From positions 1-43,096 of the forward strand of contig JAQUPF010000018.1 of NCBI GenBank assembly GCA_028716845.1: a stretch of DNA of 43,096 bases. Direction: 5' to 3'. A program made the position numbers and the translations under genes. The stretch comes from a bacterium (GTDB lineage: Bacteria > Auribacterota > Tritonobacteria > UBA1439). Below the pieces are notes generated by a model. It saw only the letters and a program-made list of their open reading frames with translations, was not told the origin of the DNA and did no database searches. Below are positions 32,525-43,096 of this stretch, piece by piece; the first letter of the stretch is position 1; every line of letters starts with the position of its first letter.

Positions 32525-33247
32525 GTGCGGTACGCGATCTTCGGCGACATCCACGGGAACAGCGAGGCCCTCGGCGCGGTCCTGGGCGACGTCGAGCGGA
32601 TGCGCGTCGACCGCCTCCTCTGCCTCGGCGACATCGTCGGCTACGGGGCGGAGCCGGAGGCCTGCATCCGGCGGATCCGCTCCCTGGGGATCGGGTGCAT
32701 CCTCGGCAACCACGACTCCGCCGCGACGGGGGGCACGCCGCTCGACTATTTCAACCCCTACGCCCGCGCGGCGGTCGAATGGACGGCCGACCGGCTCGGC
32801 GGGGACGAGAAGGCATGGCTCGCCTCGCTCCCCCTGACGATGCCGCTCGGGGGCTTCATCCTCGTCCACGCCACGCTCGACCGGCCGGCGGAATGGGGCT
32901 ACATCATGGACCGCGAGGCGGCGGCGCGCTGCTTCGACCTCCTCGGGGAGCGGGCCTGCTTCATCGGGCATTCGCACGTCCCCGTCACCTTCAGGCGCGA
33001 CGGCGGCATCTCCACAATTTGCGACGTGGCGACGGTCCTCGACGAGGGCGCCCGCTACATCATCAACGTGGGGAGCGTCGGGCAGCCGCGCGACGGGGAC
33101 CCGCGCGCCTCCTACGGCATCCTCGACGAGGGGGCGGGGCGCGTCGAGATCCGGCGGGTCGCGTACGACGTCGGGCGCGCCGGGCGGAAGATTCTGGACG
33201 CCGGGCTCCCGCCGTTCCTCGCCCTCCGGCTGGAGGCCGGGCGCTGA
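32525..33247 (+). CDS. metallophosphoesterase (YfcE / diadenosine-tetraphosphatase-like)
   Basis: This 240-aa cytoplasmic phosphoesterase has an intact active site: FGDIHGN, CLGDIVGYG, LGNHD, LVHATL and IGHSHVP. All metal ligands lost in the relative at 14148-15011 are present here. Family members hydrolyse phosphomonoesters, phosphodiesters or dinucleoside polyphosphates; the substrate is not evident. The GTG start at 32525 is favoured by its GGAGG site. An in-frame ATG at 32504 lies inside the -10 box. The vanZ-like gene starts one base after its stop codon, so the two are co-transcribed. Confidence 0.88.
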   Translation: MRYAIFGDIHGNSEALGAVLGDVERMRVDRLLCLGDIVGYGAEPEACIRRIRSLGIGCILGNHDSAATGGTPLDYFNPYARAAVEWTADRLGGDEKAWLASLPLTMPLGGFILVHATLDRPAEWGYIMDREAAARCFDLLGERACFIGHSHVPVTFRRDGGISTICDVATVLDEGARYIINVGSVGQPRDGDPRASYGILDEGAGRVEIRRVAYDVGRAGRKILDAGLPPFLALRLEAGR

Positions 33248-35662
<2,415 letters not shown>

Positions 35663-35671
35663 CGGCCGGCC

Positions 35672-38056
35672 TCACCCCGACTTCCCGCGTCTTCCTGCCG
35701 CGCAGGCGATCGCGAGGGCGGCCGCGGTGAGGCAGGAGACGAGCAGCCCGGCCCGCAGCCCCGGCGGCCGGTAGCGCATCCGGACGGCGTGCCTGCCGGA
35801 CTCCAGGCGAATCCCCCTGAATATGCCGTTGACCCGCACGAGGGGGGCGGGCCCGCCGCCGGCCGTCGCCGTCCAGCCCGGCGCCCACACCTCGCCCGTG
35901 CACAGGTAGGCCGGCAGGCCGGTCTCCACCTCCATTGTGATCCGGTTCGGGCCGTGCCGCGCCATTCCCACCGGCCGGTACGGCTCGCCCCCCGCGAGCG
36001 GCGGCGCGTCCCGGGGGACGATCGCCTCCCGTCTCGGATCGAGCATCCCGAGCGCCGCCCGCTCCCCGCCGGGGGGAGGGCGGACGGCCGAGGGGACGAG
36101 CCACGCCGCGGGGAGCATCCCGGGATCGCGGTGGAGATAGAGGCGCGGAATCACGCCCCGTCCGATGAACTGCCGGAAGACGGGCACGTCGTCGAACACG
36201 GCCGCGGGGGCATACGGCGGCGGAAGGCGCGGCGACTCCGAGATGATCCATTCGGTCCCGAGGAGGGAGAGCATCGCCGGCCGCGCCACCCGGGGAACGG
36301 TGAGCGACCAGCGGGGGAGGGGGGACGTCCTGATACCCGCCGCGGCGTCGAGGAAGCGGGCGTACCACTCGAAATTGACCGGCGTGTAGCCGTCCGCGCG
36401 GGAGACACGCGCGGCGACGCTGTCGTAATAGGGAAGCGCCGTGAGGAAGGCCGCGCCGGGCGGCGGCGTCATGTCGAGGAGCCGACCACCCCCGCGCGCC
36501 GCCGCCTCCGTGAGCCTCGACCGCGGGTAGAGCTCGGCGAGCGGACGGACCTCCGCGACGGCCCCTCCGAAGAGGCGGAGGTCGGCGAGGGAGAGGGCGA
36601 CGAGGGCGGCGGGCCCGAGCCGCCCGATGCGCCGGCCGCCGCAGAGGGCGCAGACGGCGGCGGCGGCGAGGATCGCGAGCTGGGCGGCGGCGGAACGGGC
36701 GACCGCCGTCCGATGCGCGGCGCACCCGGCGCTCGCCGCATCCATGGACGGCGCGATGCCGGCGCCGAAAAAGGCCCGCGCGCGGTCGCGGGAGCGGCGC
36801 ATGAGCTCGTCCTCCCCCCGCCGCAGGTGGCCGCCGCACGAGACGGCGAGGGCGATCCCGATCGCGGCGAGCGCGACCGCCGTGCGCGGACAGCGCGCCC
36901 CCCGCTCCCGCGTCCGCCGGAACCCGTCGAGTCCCCTCGCCGAGAGCATCGCGAGGAAGAGCGGCGTGAAGGCGAGCATACGGCCGGGATTCCTGAAGGC
37001 GCCGAGAGGGGGGAACGCGCGGAGGAGGATCCGGTGGAGGGGGGCGAGCTCCCGGAGGGAGAGGAACACCGCGATCGCGGCCGGAATCCCCCAGAGGGCG
37101 AGGTCGCGCCTCCCGTCACGCGTCCCGCACAGGGCCGCCGCCAGGGCGAGCGGGACGAGGCCGACGTAGACCGCCGATTCCCACGGGAGCGCGCCGCCCG
37201 CGCCGAATTCGCCCGCGAAGAGCGGATTCAGCAGGAGGCGGGCGTCGCCCCACCCCGGCATGAGCGAGAACAGCTCGCCGCCGAGCGGCCGGGCGCGCGT
37301 GAGGAGCGGGAAGAGGCGCAGGCCGGGCAGGAGGCAGAACGCCCCGAGGGCCGGCGCGACGAGGATCCCGAGCGCGACGCAGGCGAGGGGACGGAACGGC
37401 GATATCGGGCGCGAGAGCCGGAGCCGCAGGAGGGCGTGCGCGATGATGAAGAAGACGAGGTAGGCGAGGAACTGGAACTCGAGCGGGAGCATGGCGAGAA
37501 GGAGCGCGAGGGCGAGGAGCGACGCCGACCGGGCCGACGGCCGCGCGAGGCACCGCTCGGCGGCGAGGAAGGGGAGCGGGACGAGCGCGTAGATGATCAT
37601 GCGGGAGTAGAGCCCCGCCTGGACGTGCGACAGGCCCCTCGATCCGATCGAGAAGACGAGCGCGGCGAGGAGCGAAGCGGGACGCGAGCAGCCCGCGCGC
37701 CGAGCGAGGGCGTGCATCAGGAGGCCGGCGAGGAACAGGTGCAGGAGGAAGCCGGCGTTGAGCGCGAGCGCCGGCGGGAGCGGGTGGAGGAGGAGGTGCG
37801 GGAAGGCGAAGAGCGGGTAGAGCGGGTTGGGGAACGCCGGCGTCCCGGCGCACTCGTACGGGTTCCAGAACGGCAGGCACCGGTCCTCGAGGAGGGACCT
37901 CCTGATGAACAGCTGGTGCGGCAGGAACTGCGTGATGGCGTCGCTGGAGGCGGAGGCGAGGAGGCGCGACGGCAGGAAGACCGACGGCGGAAAGAGGGAG
38001 AGGATGACGGCGAGGAGGACGAGGATGACCGCGAGGTCGGAGCGCGCGATCTTCAT
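35672..38056 (-). CDS. YfhO-like large membrane protein (probable GT-C fold)
   Basis: This 794-aa protein has a signal-anchor span at residues 7-25, a first loop reading SSDAITQFLPHQLFIRRSLLEDRCLPFWNPYECAGTPAF, and about a dozen hydrophobic segments up to residue 550. A periplasmic beta-rich region and a last span near the C-terminus follow. The loop with its acidic residue and FWNPY, and the late AYLCTGEVWAPGWTA segment, match the YfhO pattern. YfhO proteins are implicated in glycosylating teichoic acids in Firmicutes; in Gram-negatives the role is open. The start at 38056 gives the membrane anchor. Longer in-frame starts lie at or upstream of the predicted transcript start. Confidence 0.75.
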   Translation of the reverse strand: MKIARSDLAVILVLLAVILSLFPPSVFLPSRLLASASSDAITQFLPHQLFIRRSLLEDRCLPFWNPYECAGTPAFPNPLYPLFAFPHLLLHPLPPALALNAGFLLHLFLAGLLMHALARRAGCSRPASLLAALVFSIGSRGLSHVQAGLYSRMIIYALVPLPFLAAERCLARPSARSASLLALALLLAMLPLEFQFLAYLVFFIIAHALLRLRLSRPISPFRPLACVALGILVAPALGAFCLLPGLRLFPLLTRARPLGGELFSLMPGWGDARLLLNPLFAGEFGAGGALPWESAVYVGLVPLALAAALCGTRDGRRDLALWGIPAAIAVFLSLRELAPLHRILLRAFPPLGAFRNPGRMLAFTPLFLAMLSARGLDGFRRTRERGARCPRTAVALAAIGIALAVSCGGHLRRGEDELMRRSRDRARAFFGAGIAPSMDAASAGCAAHRTAVARSAAAQLAILAAAAVCALCGGRRIGRLGPAALVALSLADLRLFGGAVAEVRPLAELYPRSRLTEAAARGGGRLLDMTPPPGAAFLTALPYYDSVAARVSRADGYTPVNFEWYARFLDAAAGIRTSPLPRWSLTVPRVARPAMLSLLGTEWIISESPRLPPPYAPAAVFDDVPVFRQFIGRGVIPRLYLHRDPGMLPAAWLVPSAVRPPPGGERAALGMLDPRREAIVPRDAPPLAGGEPYRPVGMARHGPNRITMEVETGLPAYLCTGEVWAPGWTATAGGGPAPLVRVNGIFRGIRLESGRHAVRMRYRPPGLRAGLLVSCLTAAALAIACAAGRRGKSG

Positions 38057-38170
38057 CTCATGCCGCGGGGCCGTCGGTCGACCGCCGGTGCACCGGGCCG
38101 CGATCGGGGATGGCTCATTCCGGAGCAGGGGCGCGAGCGCGCCGCGGGGGACAGCCGTCCTTTCCCCCGT

Positions 38171-38200
38171 ACTATAGCCCATGGGAGACGGTCGCGACAA
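38171..38200 (-). promoter_or_regulatory. predicted promoter for the YfhO-like gene
   Basis: On the minus strand: TTGTCG (38200-38195), an 18-nt spacer and TATAGT (38176-38171). Predicted start about 38164, giving a GC-rich leader of roughly 108 nt. The -35 box is five bases from the repeat array. Confidence 0.5.
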
Positions 38201-38204
38201 CCGT

Positions 38205-38565
38205 CATGAATCCGCGGTGGATTGGTTCCTTATGAACCACGAGCCGCGGATCTACACGGATACTTACGGATATGCACGGATTCCTTGAAGTATCCGCGAT
38301 GATCCGTAAGAATCCGCGGTAATCCGCGGTGGATTGGTTCCTTATGAACCACGAGCCGCGGATCTACACGGATACTTACGGATATGCACGGATTCCACTT
38401 CATCAGTGGATATCCGTGATGATCAGTTTGAATCCGCGGTGAATTGGTGCCTTATGAACCACGAGCCGCGGATCTTCACGGATACTTACGGATATGCACG
38501 GATTCCTTGAAGTATCCGCGATGATCCGTAAGAATCCGCGGTAATCCGCGGTGGATTGGTTCCTT
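38205..38565 (+). repeat. three-unit tandem array of helically phased palindromes
   Basis: Three units of 110-112 bp start at about 38229, 38341 and 38451, preceded by a partial unit from 38205. In unit 1 CGGAT lies at 38247, 38257, 38267 and 38277, and ATCCG at 38292, 38302, 38312 and 38322; each series has an exact 10-bp period. Unit 3 repeats this at 38469-38499 and 38514-38544 and differs from unit 1 by about one base. Unit 2 has a diverged right arm. Each unit could form a long imperfect hairpin. It lies between the divergent YfhO-like and EF-G-like genes. Confidence 0.92.
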
Positions 38566-38594
38566 GTCCCTTCGACTTTGGGCGGCGTTGGCCC

Positions 38595-38624
38595 TTGCCT
38601 CCGCGCCCCCCGCCCTGCTATAGT
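38595..38624 (+). promoter_or_regulatory. predicted promoter for the EF-G-like gene
   Basis: TTGCCT (38595-38600), an 18-nt spacer and TATAGT (38619-38624) with an upstream TGC making an extended -10. The predicted start near 38631 leaves about 54 nt to the ATG at 38685. The array ends 30 nt upstream of the -35 box. Confidence 0.6.
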
Positions 38625-38684
38625 ACGGCATTCCTCCGCCGATACCGGCGATCGGATCGCACCCGCGTCGAAAGGACACCGCAG

Positions 38685-40706
38685 ATGAAGGGGATGCCCG
38701 TAGAGAAGGTGAGGAACCTCGCGCTCATCGGCCACGGCGGCGCCGGCAAGACGAGCCTCCTCGACGCGATGCTGTTCCTCGCCGGCGCCAGCGACCGGCA
38801 CGGGAGGGTGGACGCCGGCTCGTCGATCGGGGACTCGAGCGACGAGGAGCGGGAGCGCCGGATCAGCATCCAGTCCCACCCGCTCCACTGCGCCTGGAAG
38901 GGGCACGGCATCTTCGTCACGGACACCCCCGGCTACGCGGATTTCATCGGCGACGTCGCGTGCGCCCTGCGGGTCGCCGACGCGGCGATCGTGGTGGTGG
39001 ACGCCCTCGCGGGGGTGGATGTGGGGACGATCCGCGGGTGGCGGTTCGCCGACCAGCACGGCCTCCCGCGGGCAATCTTCATCAACAAACTCGACAAGGA
39101 GAACACGGATTTCGCGAAGTGCCTCGAGTCCGTGCGGGCGAGCTTCGGCGACCGGTGCATCCCGGTCGTCCTCCCCGTCGGCGCCCGGAGCGGCCTCGCC
39201 GGCGCCGCGGCCGTGCTCGGGGAGGGCGGCGATATCCCGGCCGATCTGCAGGCGGCGGCGGCGAAGGCGGGGGAGCGGCTCGCCGAGGCGGCCGCGGAGA
39301 CCGATGACACGCTCCTGGAGAAGTATCTCGAGGCGGGAGGGCTCTCCGCCCGGGAGCTGCACCCCGCCCTCCGAGCGGCGGTCCGGGGGGGCTCCCTCGT
39401 GCCGGTCTTCTGCGGCTCCGCGGAGACCGAGGCGGGTGTGAAGGAGCTCCTCGACGGCATCTGCGACCTCTTCCCGTCGCCCGAGGACCGGGGCGAGGTG
39501 AAGGCGAAGGAGGGCGCCGTCAGGCCCCGGCGGGAGGAGCCGTTCAGCGCCCTCGTCTTCAAGAGCGTGACGGATCCGTTCGTCGGTCAGCTCACGTACT
39601 TCCGCGTCTGTTCCGGCACGGTCGAGCCGAACGGCTCCTTCTCCAACGCGAGCAAGGGGGAATCGGAGCGGTTCGGCCATCTCTACCTCATCAGGGGGAA
39701 GGAGCAGATCGCCGTCGACGAGGCCGGCCCCGGCGACATCGTCGCCGTCGCCAAGCTGAAGCACACCGGCGTCGGCGACAGCCTCTGCGCCGAGGGGAGG
39801 ACGGTCGTCTTCGAGGACCTCTGGCTGCCGAGGCCGGTCATCTCGTTCGCCGTCTACGCGAAGAAGCGCGGCGACGAGGAGAAGATCGCCGCGGGCCTCC
39901 AGCGGATCACCCAGGACGACCCCACCCTCCGGATCACGCGGGACGCGGAGACGAAGGAGTTCATCCTCTCGGGGATGGGCGACCTCCACATCGAGACCGT
40001 GGTCCAGCGGCTCAGGAACAAGTTCGGCGTCGAGGTGGACCTCCGCCTCCCGACCGTCCCCTACAAGGAGACGATCACGGTCCGGGCCGAGGGGCACGAG
40101 CGGCACAAGAAGCAGACGGGCGGGCGGGGGCAGTTCGCCGAGGTCTACATCCGGGTCGAGCCGATGGAGCGGGGGGCGGGGTTCGAGTTCGTGGACGATA
40201 TCGTCGGCGGCGTCATCCCGAGGGGGTATCTGCCGGCGGTCGAGAAGGGGGTGCGGGGGGCGATGCGCACCGGCGTGGTGGCGGGCTTCCCCGTCGTGGA
40301 CGTCCGCGTGAGCTGCTACGACGGCTCCTACCACGACGTGGACTCCTCGAACCTCTCGTTCGAGCTCGCCGGTTCGAAGGCGTTCAAGGACGCGATGGGG
40401 AAGGCGAGGCCCGTCCTGCTGGAGCCGATCTGCACCCTCGAGGTCACCGTGCCGGCGGAGTACATGGGCGCGATCACGGGCGACCTGAACAGCAAGCGGG
40501 GCCGCATCATGGGGATGGAGAGCATGGGCGATCTCCAGAAGATCAAGGCCCAGATCCCGCTGGCGGAGGTGCTCCGCTACTGCACCGAGCTCCGCTCGCT
40601 CACCGGCGGCAGGGGGACGTTCGAGCTGGACGTCGCCTTCTACGAGGAGGTGCCCGCCGGCCTCCTCCCGAGGATCGTCGCCGCGACGAAGAAGGCGGAG
40701 GAGTGA
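38685..40706 (+). CDS. elongation factor G-like translational GTPase (EF-G2 type)
   Basis: This 673-aa GTPase has the EF-G domain order. The G domain shows GHGGAGKTS (16-24), DTPGYADF (80-87) and NKLDKE. Domain II and domain III follow (SGMGDLHIETVVQRLRNKFGVEV), then domain IV (HKKQTGGRGQFAEVYIRVEP) and domain V (PICTLEVTVPAEYMGAITGDLNSKRGRIMGME). Tyr replaces the catalytic His of DTPGH, as is usual in the EF-G-like/EF-G2 paralogue group, so it is probably not the main elongation factor. Some paralogues act in ribosome recycling or have weak GTPase activity; the exact role here is unknown. AAAGGA precedes the ATG at 38685. Confidence 0.88.
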   Translation: MKGMPVEKVRNLALIGHGGAGKTSLLDAMLFLAGASDRHGRVDAGSSIGDSSDEERERRISIQSHPLHCAWKGHGIFVTDTPGYADFIGDVACALRVADAAIVVVDALAGVDVGTIRGWRFADQHGLPRAIFINKLDKENTDFAKCLESVRASFGDRCIPVVLPVGARSGLAGAAAVLGEGGDIPADLQAAAAKAGERLAEAAAETDDTLLEKYLEAGGLSARELHPALRAAVRGGSLVPVFCGSAETEAGVKELLDGICDLFPSPEDRGEVKAKEGAVRPRREEPFSALVFKSVTDPFVGQLTYFRVCSGTVEPNGSFSNASKGESERFGHLYLIRGKEQIAVDEAGPGDIVAVAKLKHTGVGDSLCAEGRTVVFEDLWLPRPVISFAVYAKKRGDEEKIAAGLQRITQDDPTLRITRDAETKEFILSGMGDLHIETVVQRLRNKFGVEVDLRLPTVPYKETITVRAEGHERHKKQTGGRGQFAEVYIRVEPMERGAGFEFVDDIVGGVIPRGYLPAVEKGVRGAMRTGVVAGFPVVDVRVSCYDGSYHDVDSSNLSFELAGSKAFKDAMGKARPVLLEPICTLEVTVPAEYMGAITGDLNSKRGRIMGMESMGDLQKIKAQIPLAEVLRYCTELRSLTGGRGTFELDVAFYEEVPAGLLPRIVAATKKAEE

Positions 40707-40738
40707 GGCGGGATGCCCCGCGCGCTCCCCGTCCGCCG

Positions 40739-41815
40739 ATGACGCCCTCGTACGCGCGCCTCCACCGCGACGGCGGGCTCCGCCGCCGCGCCGCCGCGGC
40801 GCTCGCACTCCAGTCGCCGTGCCGCCTCTGCCCCCGCGCCTGCGCTGCCGACCGGGCGGGGGGGGCGCGCGGGCGCTGCGGGACGGGGACGGCGCCGAAG
40901 GTGTTCCGCGCCGCGCCGCATCCCGGCGAGGAACCGCCCCTCTCCGGCACCGCCGGATCGGGGACGGTCTTCTTCAGCGGCTGCGGCCTCCGCTGCTCCT
41001 ACTGCCAGAACCACCCGTTCAGCCAGGGGGGGGCGGGGGTCGAGATCGGGTGCGGGGACCTCGCCGCCGTCTTCCTCGGCCTCCAGGCGCGCGGCTGCCA
41101 CAACATCAACCTCGTCACCCCCTCCCACTTCCTCCCCCAGGTCCTCGCCGCGCTCGACGAGGCCGCGGGCGCGGGGCTCGACCTGCCGCTCGTCTGGAAC
41201 ACGAGCGGCTACGAGTCCCCCGCGGCGCTCGCCCTGCTCGATGGCTGCGTGGACGTGTACCTCGCGGACATGCGGTACGATTCGCCGGCGGCCGCCGCGG
41301 CGTACTCGGACGCGGCGGACTACCCCGCGGTCAACAGGGAGGCGATCGCGGAGATGTGGCGGCAGGCGGGCCCGCTCGCCGTCGACGCGCGCGGCATCGC
41401 CGCCCGCGGCCTCATCGTCCGGCACCTGGTCCTCCCGGGCGGCGCCGCCGGGACGGCGGGGGTCTGCCGCTTCCTCGCCCGGCGCGTCTCGCGGGAGGTC
41501 ACGGTGAGCCTCATGGCCCAGTACGTCCCGTGCGGCCGGGCGCGGGACGACCCTGTCATCGGACGGCCGGTCACGCCGGCGGAATACCGGGAGGCGGCAG
41601 GCCGTCTCGCGGAGAACGGCCTCCGGAACGGGTGGGTCCAGGATCTCCCCGCGCCGGGCGGCGCGGCGGCCGGCCGCGCCGCGCCGCTCCTCGGCGAGCG
41701 GTTCGAGTGCAACCTGCCGGCGGTCGGGCTTTCCCCGGCGGGGCGCATCGGGTACAATCATGCCGTGACGGTTGACCGCCGCGTTCCGGCCGGCGGGGGA
41801 GAGGAAGCCAGATGA
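40739..41815 (+). CDS. radical SAM protein, PflX / AmmeMemoRadiSam-like
   Basis: This 358-aa radical SAM protein has the 4Fe-4S motif CGLRCSYC (Cys82, Cys86, Cys89) after SGTVFFSG. An N-terminal cysteine cluster (CRLCPRACAADRAGG, then GRCG) and HPGEEPPLSG match PflX, the so-called pyruvate formate-lyase-activating-enzyme homologue. Further matches are NINLVTPSHFLPQV, LVWNTSGYES, DVYLADMRY and MAQYVPCGRA. The true substrate of this group is unsettled and no glycyl-radical enzyme is nearby. The ATG at 40739 gives the typical MxPSYxxLxxxGxL start. A GTG at 40703 overlapping the previous stop is the alternative. A TACAAT at 41753 inside the gene may be a promoter for yebC. Confidence 0.85.
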   Translation: MTPSYARLHRDGGLRRRAAAALALQSPCRLCPRACAADRAGGARGRCGTGTAPKVFRAAPHPGEEPPLSGTAGSGTVFFSGCGLRCSYCQNHPFSQGGAGVEIGCGDLAAVFLGLQARGCHNINLVTPSHFLPQVLAALDEAAGAGLDLPLVWNTSGYESPAALALLDGCVDVYLADMRYDSPAAAAAYSDAADYPAVNREAIAEMWRQAGPLAVDARGIAARGLIVRHLVLPGGAAGTAGVCRFLARRVSREVTVSLMAQYVPCGRARDDPVIGRPVTPAEYREAAGRLAENGLRNGWVQDLPAPGGAAAGRAAPLLGERFECNLPAVGLSPAGRIGYNHAVTVDRRVPAGGGEEAR

Positions 41816-42567
41816 GCGGACATTCCAAGTGGCACAGCATCAAGCACAAGAAGGCCGCGGCCGACGCGAAGCGGGGGAAGGTGTTCAGCAAGATCGTCCG
41901 CGAGCTTTCCGTGGCGGCGCGCGCCGGCGGCGGCGACGCGGACGCGAACCCCCGTCTCAGGGCCGTCATCCTGAAGGCGAAGGCGGTCAACATGCCCGCC
42001 GACAACATCGACAAGGCCGTCAAAAAGGGGACGGGGGAGCTGCCGGGCGTTTCGTACGAGGAGGTCAATTACGAGGGGTACGGCCCCGGCGGGGCGGCGA
42101 TCCTCGTGAGCTGCCTGACGGACAACAGGAACCGGACGGCGTCCGAGATCCGCAACATCTTCGACAAGAAGAACGGGCGGCTGGCGGGGGCCGGATCGGT
42201 GGCGTGGAACTTCGTGAAGAAGGGGATCATCACGGTCGGCCGCGGGGCGGCGGAGGAGGACGATCTCCTCGCCCTCGTGCTCGACGCCGGGGCGGAGGAT
42301 TTCAGGGCGGAGGGGCCGGAGACGTACGAAATCCAGACCGAGCCGGAATCCCTCGAGGCGGTGAAGAAGGCGCTCGAGCGGAAGGGGGTCGCCCACACGG
42401 CGGCCGAGGTCACCCTCGTCCCGAAGAGCACGGTGAAGGTCGCCGGGCGGGACGCCGAGCACCTCCTCGAACTGGTGGAGGCGCTCGAGGACCACGACGA
42501 CGTCCAGAACGTCTCCTCCAACTTCGACATCCCCGACGACGTCCTCGAGGCGGCGGGGAGGCGGTAG
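41812..42567 (+). CDS. yebC: YebC/PmpR family protein
   Basis: This 251-aa protein starts MSGHSKWHSIKHKKAAADAK, the invariant signature of the family, and continues with NPRLRAVILKAKAVNMPADNIDKAVKKGTGE, YEGYGPGGAAILV and LTDNRNRTASEIR. It ends in the usual NVSSNFDIPDD. Members were described as transcriptional regulators (PmpR), and more recently as translation factors that help ribosomes pass proline stretches (TACO1/YebC). The ATG overlaps the preceding stop (ATGA) and ruvC follows after 11 nt, a very common order. Confidence 0.96.
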   Translation: MSGHSKWHSIKHKKAAADAKRGKVFSKIVRELSVAARAGGGDADANPRLRAVILKAKAVNMPADNIDKAVKKGTGELPGVSYEEVNYEGYGPGGAAILVSCLTDNRNRTASEIRNIFDKKNGRLAGAGSVAWNFVKKGIITVGRGAAEEDDLLALVLDAGAEDFRAEGPETYEIQTEPESLEAVKKALERKGVAHTAAEVTLVPKSTVKVAGRDAEHLLELVEALEDHDDVQNVSSNFDIPDDVLEAAGRR

Positions 42568-42578
42568 GGGCGGCGCCA

Positions 42579-43076
42579 GTGCGGATCATCGGCATCGACC
42601 CGGGAACGCTCGCGACCGGCTACGGGATCGTGGAGGCGGCGGGTCAGCGGCTCCTTTTCGTGGCCGCCGGCTGCGTTCGGAACAGGGGCGGGGTGTCGAT
42701 CCCGGCGCGCCTCCTCGCGATCCACCGCGGGCTGGGCGAGGTGTTCGCCGAGTACCGCCCCGACGAGGCGGCGGTCGAGGACCTCTTCTTCTGCCGGAAC
42801 GCCGCCTCCGCCTTCCGCCTCGGCGAGGCGCGCGGCGTCGCGCTCCTCGCCGCGGCGGAGCACGGCGTGCCGGTCGCCGGCTACGCCCCGAGCCGCGTGA
42901 AGCAGGCGGTGCTCGGGCGGGGCGGCGCGCGGAAGGAGCAGGTGCGGTACATGGTGCAGTCGATCCTCGGCATGGCGGAGGGGCCGGAGCCGTCCGACGC
43001 CGCCGACGCGCTCGCCGTCGCCATCTGCCATGCCCTCGCGCGGCGGCGGCCGACGATCGGCGCGGAGGGGCGATGA
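42579..43076 (+). CDS. ruvC: Holliday junction resolvase RuvC
   Basis: RuvC cuts Holliday junctions during recombination, guided by RuvAB. The 165-aa RNase H-fold protein has all four catalytic carboxylates: Asp7 in GIDPGT, Glu67 in VEDLFF, and Asp140 and Asp143 in DAADALAVAICHA. PSRVKQAVLGRGGARKEQV is the conserved mid-segment. It begins with GTG at 42579. The length is normal. The stop overlaps the ruvA ATG, so ruvC and ruvA are translationally coupled. Confidence 0.96.
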   Translation: MRIIGIDPGTLATGYGIVEAAGQRLLFVAAGCVRNRGGVSIPARLLAIHRGLGEVFAEYRPDEAAVEDLFFCRNAASAFRLGEARGVALLAAAEHGVPVAGYAPSRVKQAVLGRGGARKEQVRYMVQSILGMAEGPEPSDAADALAVAICHALARRRPTIGAEGR

Positions 43077-43096
43077 TCACCTTCCTGAAGGGCGTC
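43073..43096 (+). CDS. ruvA: start of RuvA, Holliday junction DNA helicase subunit (3' partial)
   Basis: Only eight codons are in the window: MITFLKGV, the typical first strand of RuvA (MI-x-F-L/I-x-G-V). The ATG overlaps the ruvC stop (ATGA). The identification rests on this short match plus the standard yebC-ruvC-ruvA order. Confidence 0.75.

Noticed and set aside
35789-38209. Long open plus-strand frame opposite the YfhO-like gene
   Set aside because: Composition is Arg/Glu/Gly-rich and repetitive. The minus-strand protein has a coherent membrane topology and its own promoter.
38205-38565. CRISPR array
   Set aside because: Units are 110-112 bp and contiguous, each internally palindromic, with no unique spacers of constant length and no cas genes nearby.
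38403-40808. Long minus-strand frame opposite the EF-G-like gene
   Set aside because: Antisense shadow of a conserved GTPase; part of it runs through the repeat array.

Overview
The window is a GC-rich stretch of a bacterial chromosome, densely packed with genes. TonB, a Wza-type export protein, an outer-membrane-style lipoprotein and the lipid II flippase MurJ indicate a Gram-negative (diderm) cell. I see no phage, transposase, CRISPR array, tRNA or rRNA. The lineage cannot be fixed by eye. The gene mix (S21 beside a TonB-like protein, many exported proteins of unknown family, dispersed palindromic repeats) would suit a poorly sampled, high-GC candidate phylum near Omnitrophota, Auribacterota or the PVC group; that is a low-confidence guess.

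Layout. 1-3.7 kb: riboflavin operon ribBA-ribH-nusB-ribD-ribE. 3.7-5.6 kb: a TonB-like protein, ribosomal protein S21 (TTG start) and a TIM-barrel isomerase-like protein. 5.6-18.4 kb: a surface-polysaccharide region. Its plus strand holds a GT-C membrane glycosyltransferase, Wza-like exporter, Wzz-like chain-length protein, separate BY-type tyrosine kinase, RidA, SAM-hydroxide adenosyltransferase, a 635-aa exported protein with a duplicated domain, a small membrane protein, a degenerate metallophosphoesterase and a polysaccharide deacetylase. The minus strand holds the priming sugar-phosphate transferase and a membrane coiled-coil protein. 18.4-24.3 kb: a DHH phosphoesterase, a second GT-C glycosyltransferase and a 1045-aa NHL/CsgG/FN3 lipoprotein. 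24.4-30.4 kb: a block bounded by inverted copies of a repeat, holding thrS, nikR, a Tat-exported Fe-type superoxide dismutase, a thiol peroxidase/pterin-dehydratase fusion, a GT2 glycosyltransferase and an unknown protein. 30.5-38.1 kb: murJ, a metallophosphoesterase-vanZ-ligA operon and a YfhO-like membrane protein. 38.2-38.6 kb: a tandem palindromic repeat array. 38.7-43.1 kb: an EF-G-like GTPase, a PflX-like radical SAM protein, yebC, ruvC and the start of ruvA.

Two non-coding themes stand out. First, the intergenic repeats at 24.4, 30.4, 32.3 and 38.2-38.6 kb are built from short motifs (CGGAT or CACAGAG) recurring about once per DNA helical turn, arranged as opposing arms. In the 38-kb array CGGAT recurs exactly every 10 bp four times, and its complement ATCCG does so on the other arm. 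The 24- and 30-kb copies differ by exactly one 10-bp unit. Second, both head-to-head gene pairs with a compact intergenic region (membrane coiled-coil protein/DHH, and nikR/sod) have divergent promoters whose -10 boxes overlap almost completely. At nikR/sod the shared -10 palindrome lies inside an 11-bp inverted repeat, which suggests one regulator controlling both directions.

The strongest functional hypothesis is a nickel- or metal-responsive oxidative-defence module: NikR facing an exported Fe-SOD, followed by a thiol peroxidase fused to a pterin dehydratase. This rests on gene order and sequence motifs only.
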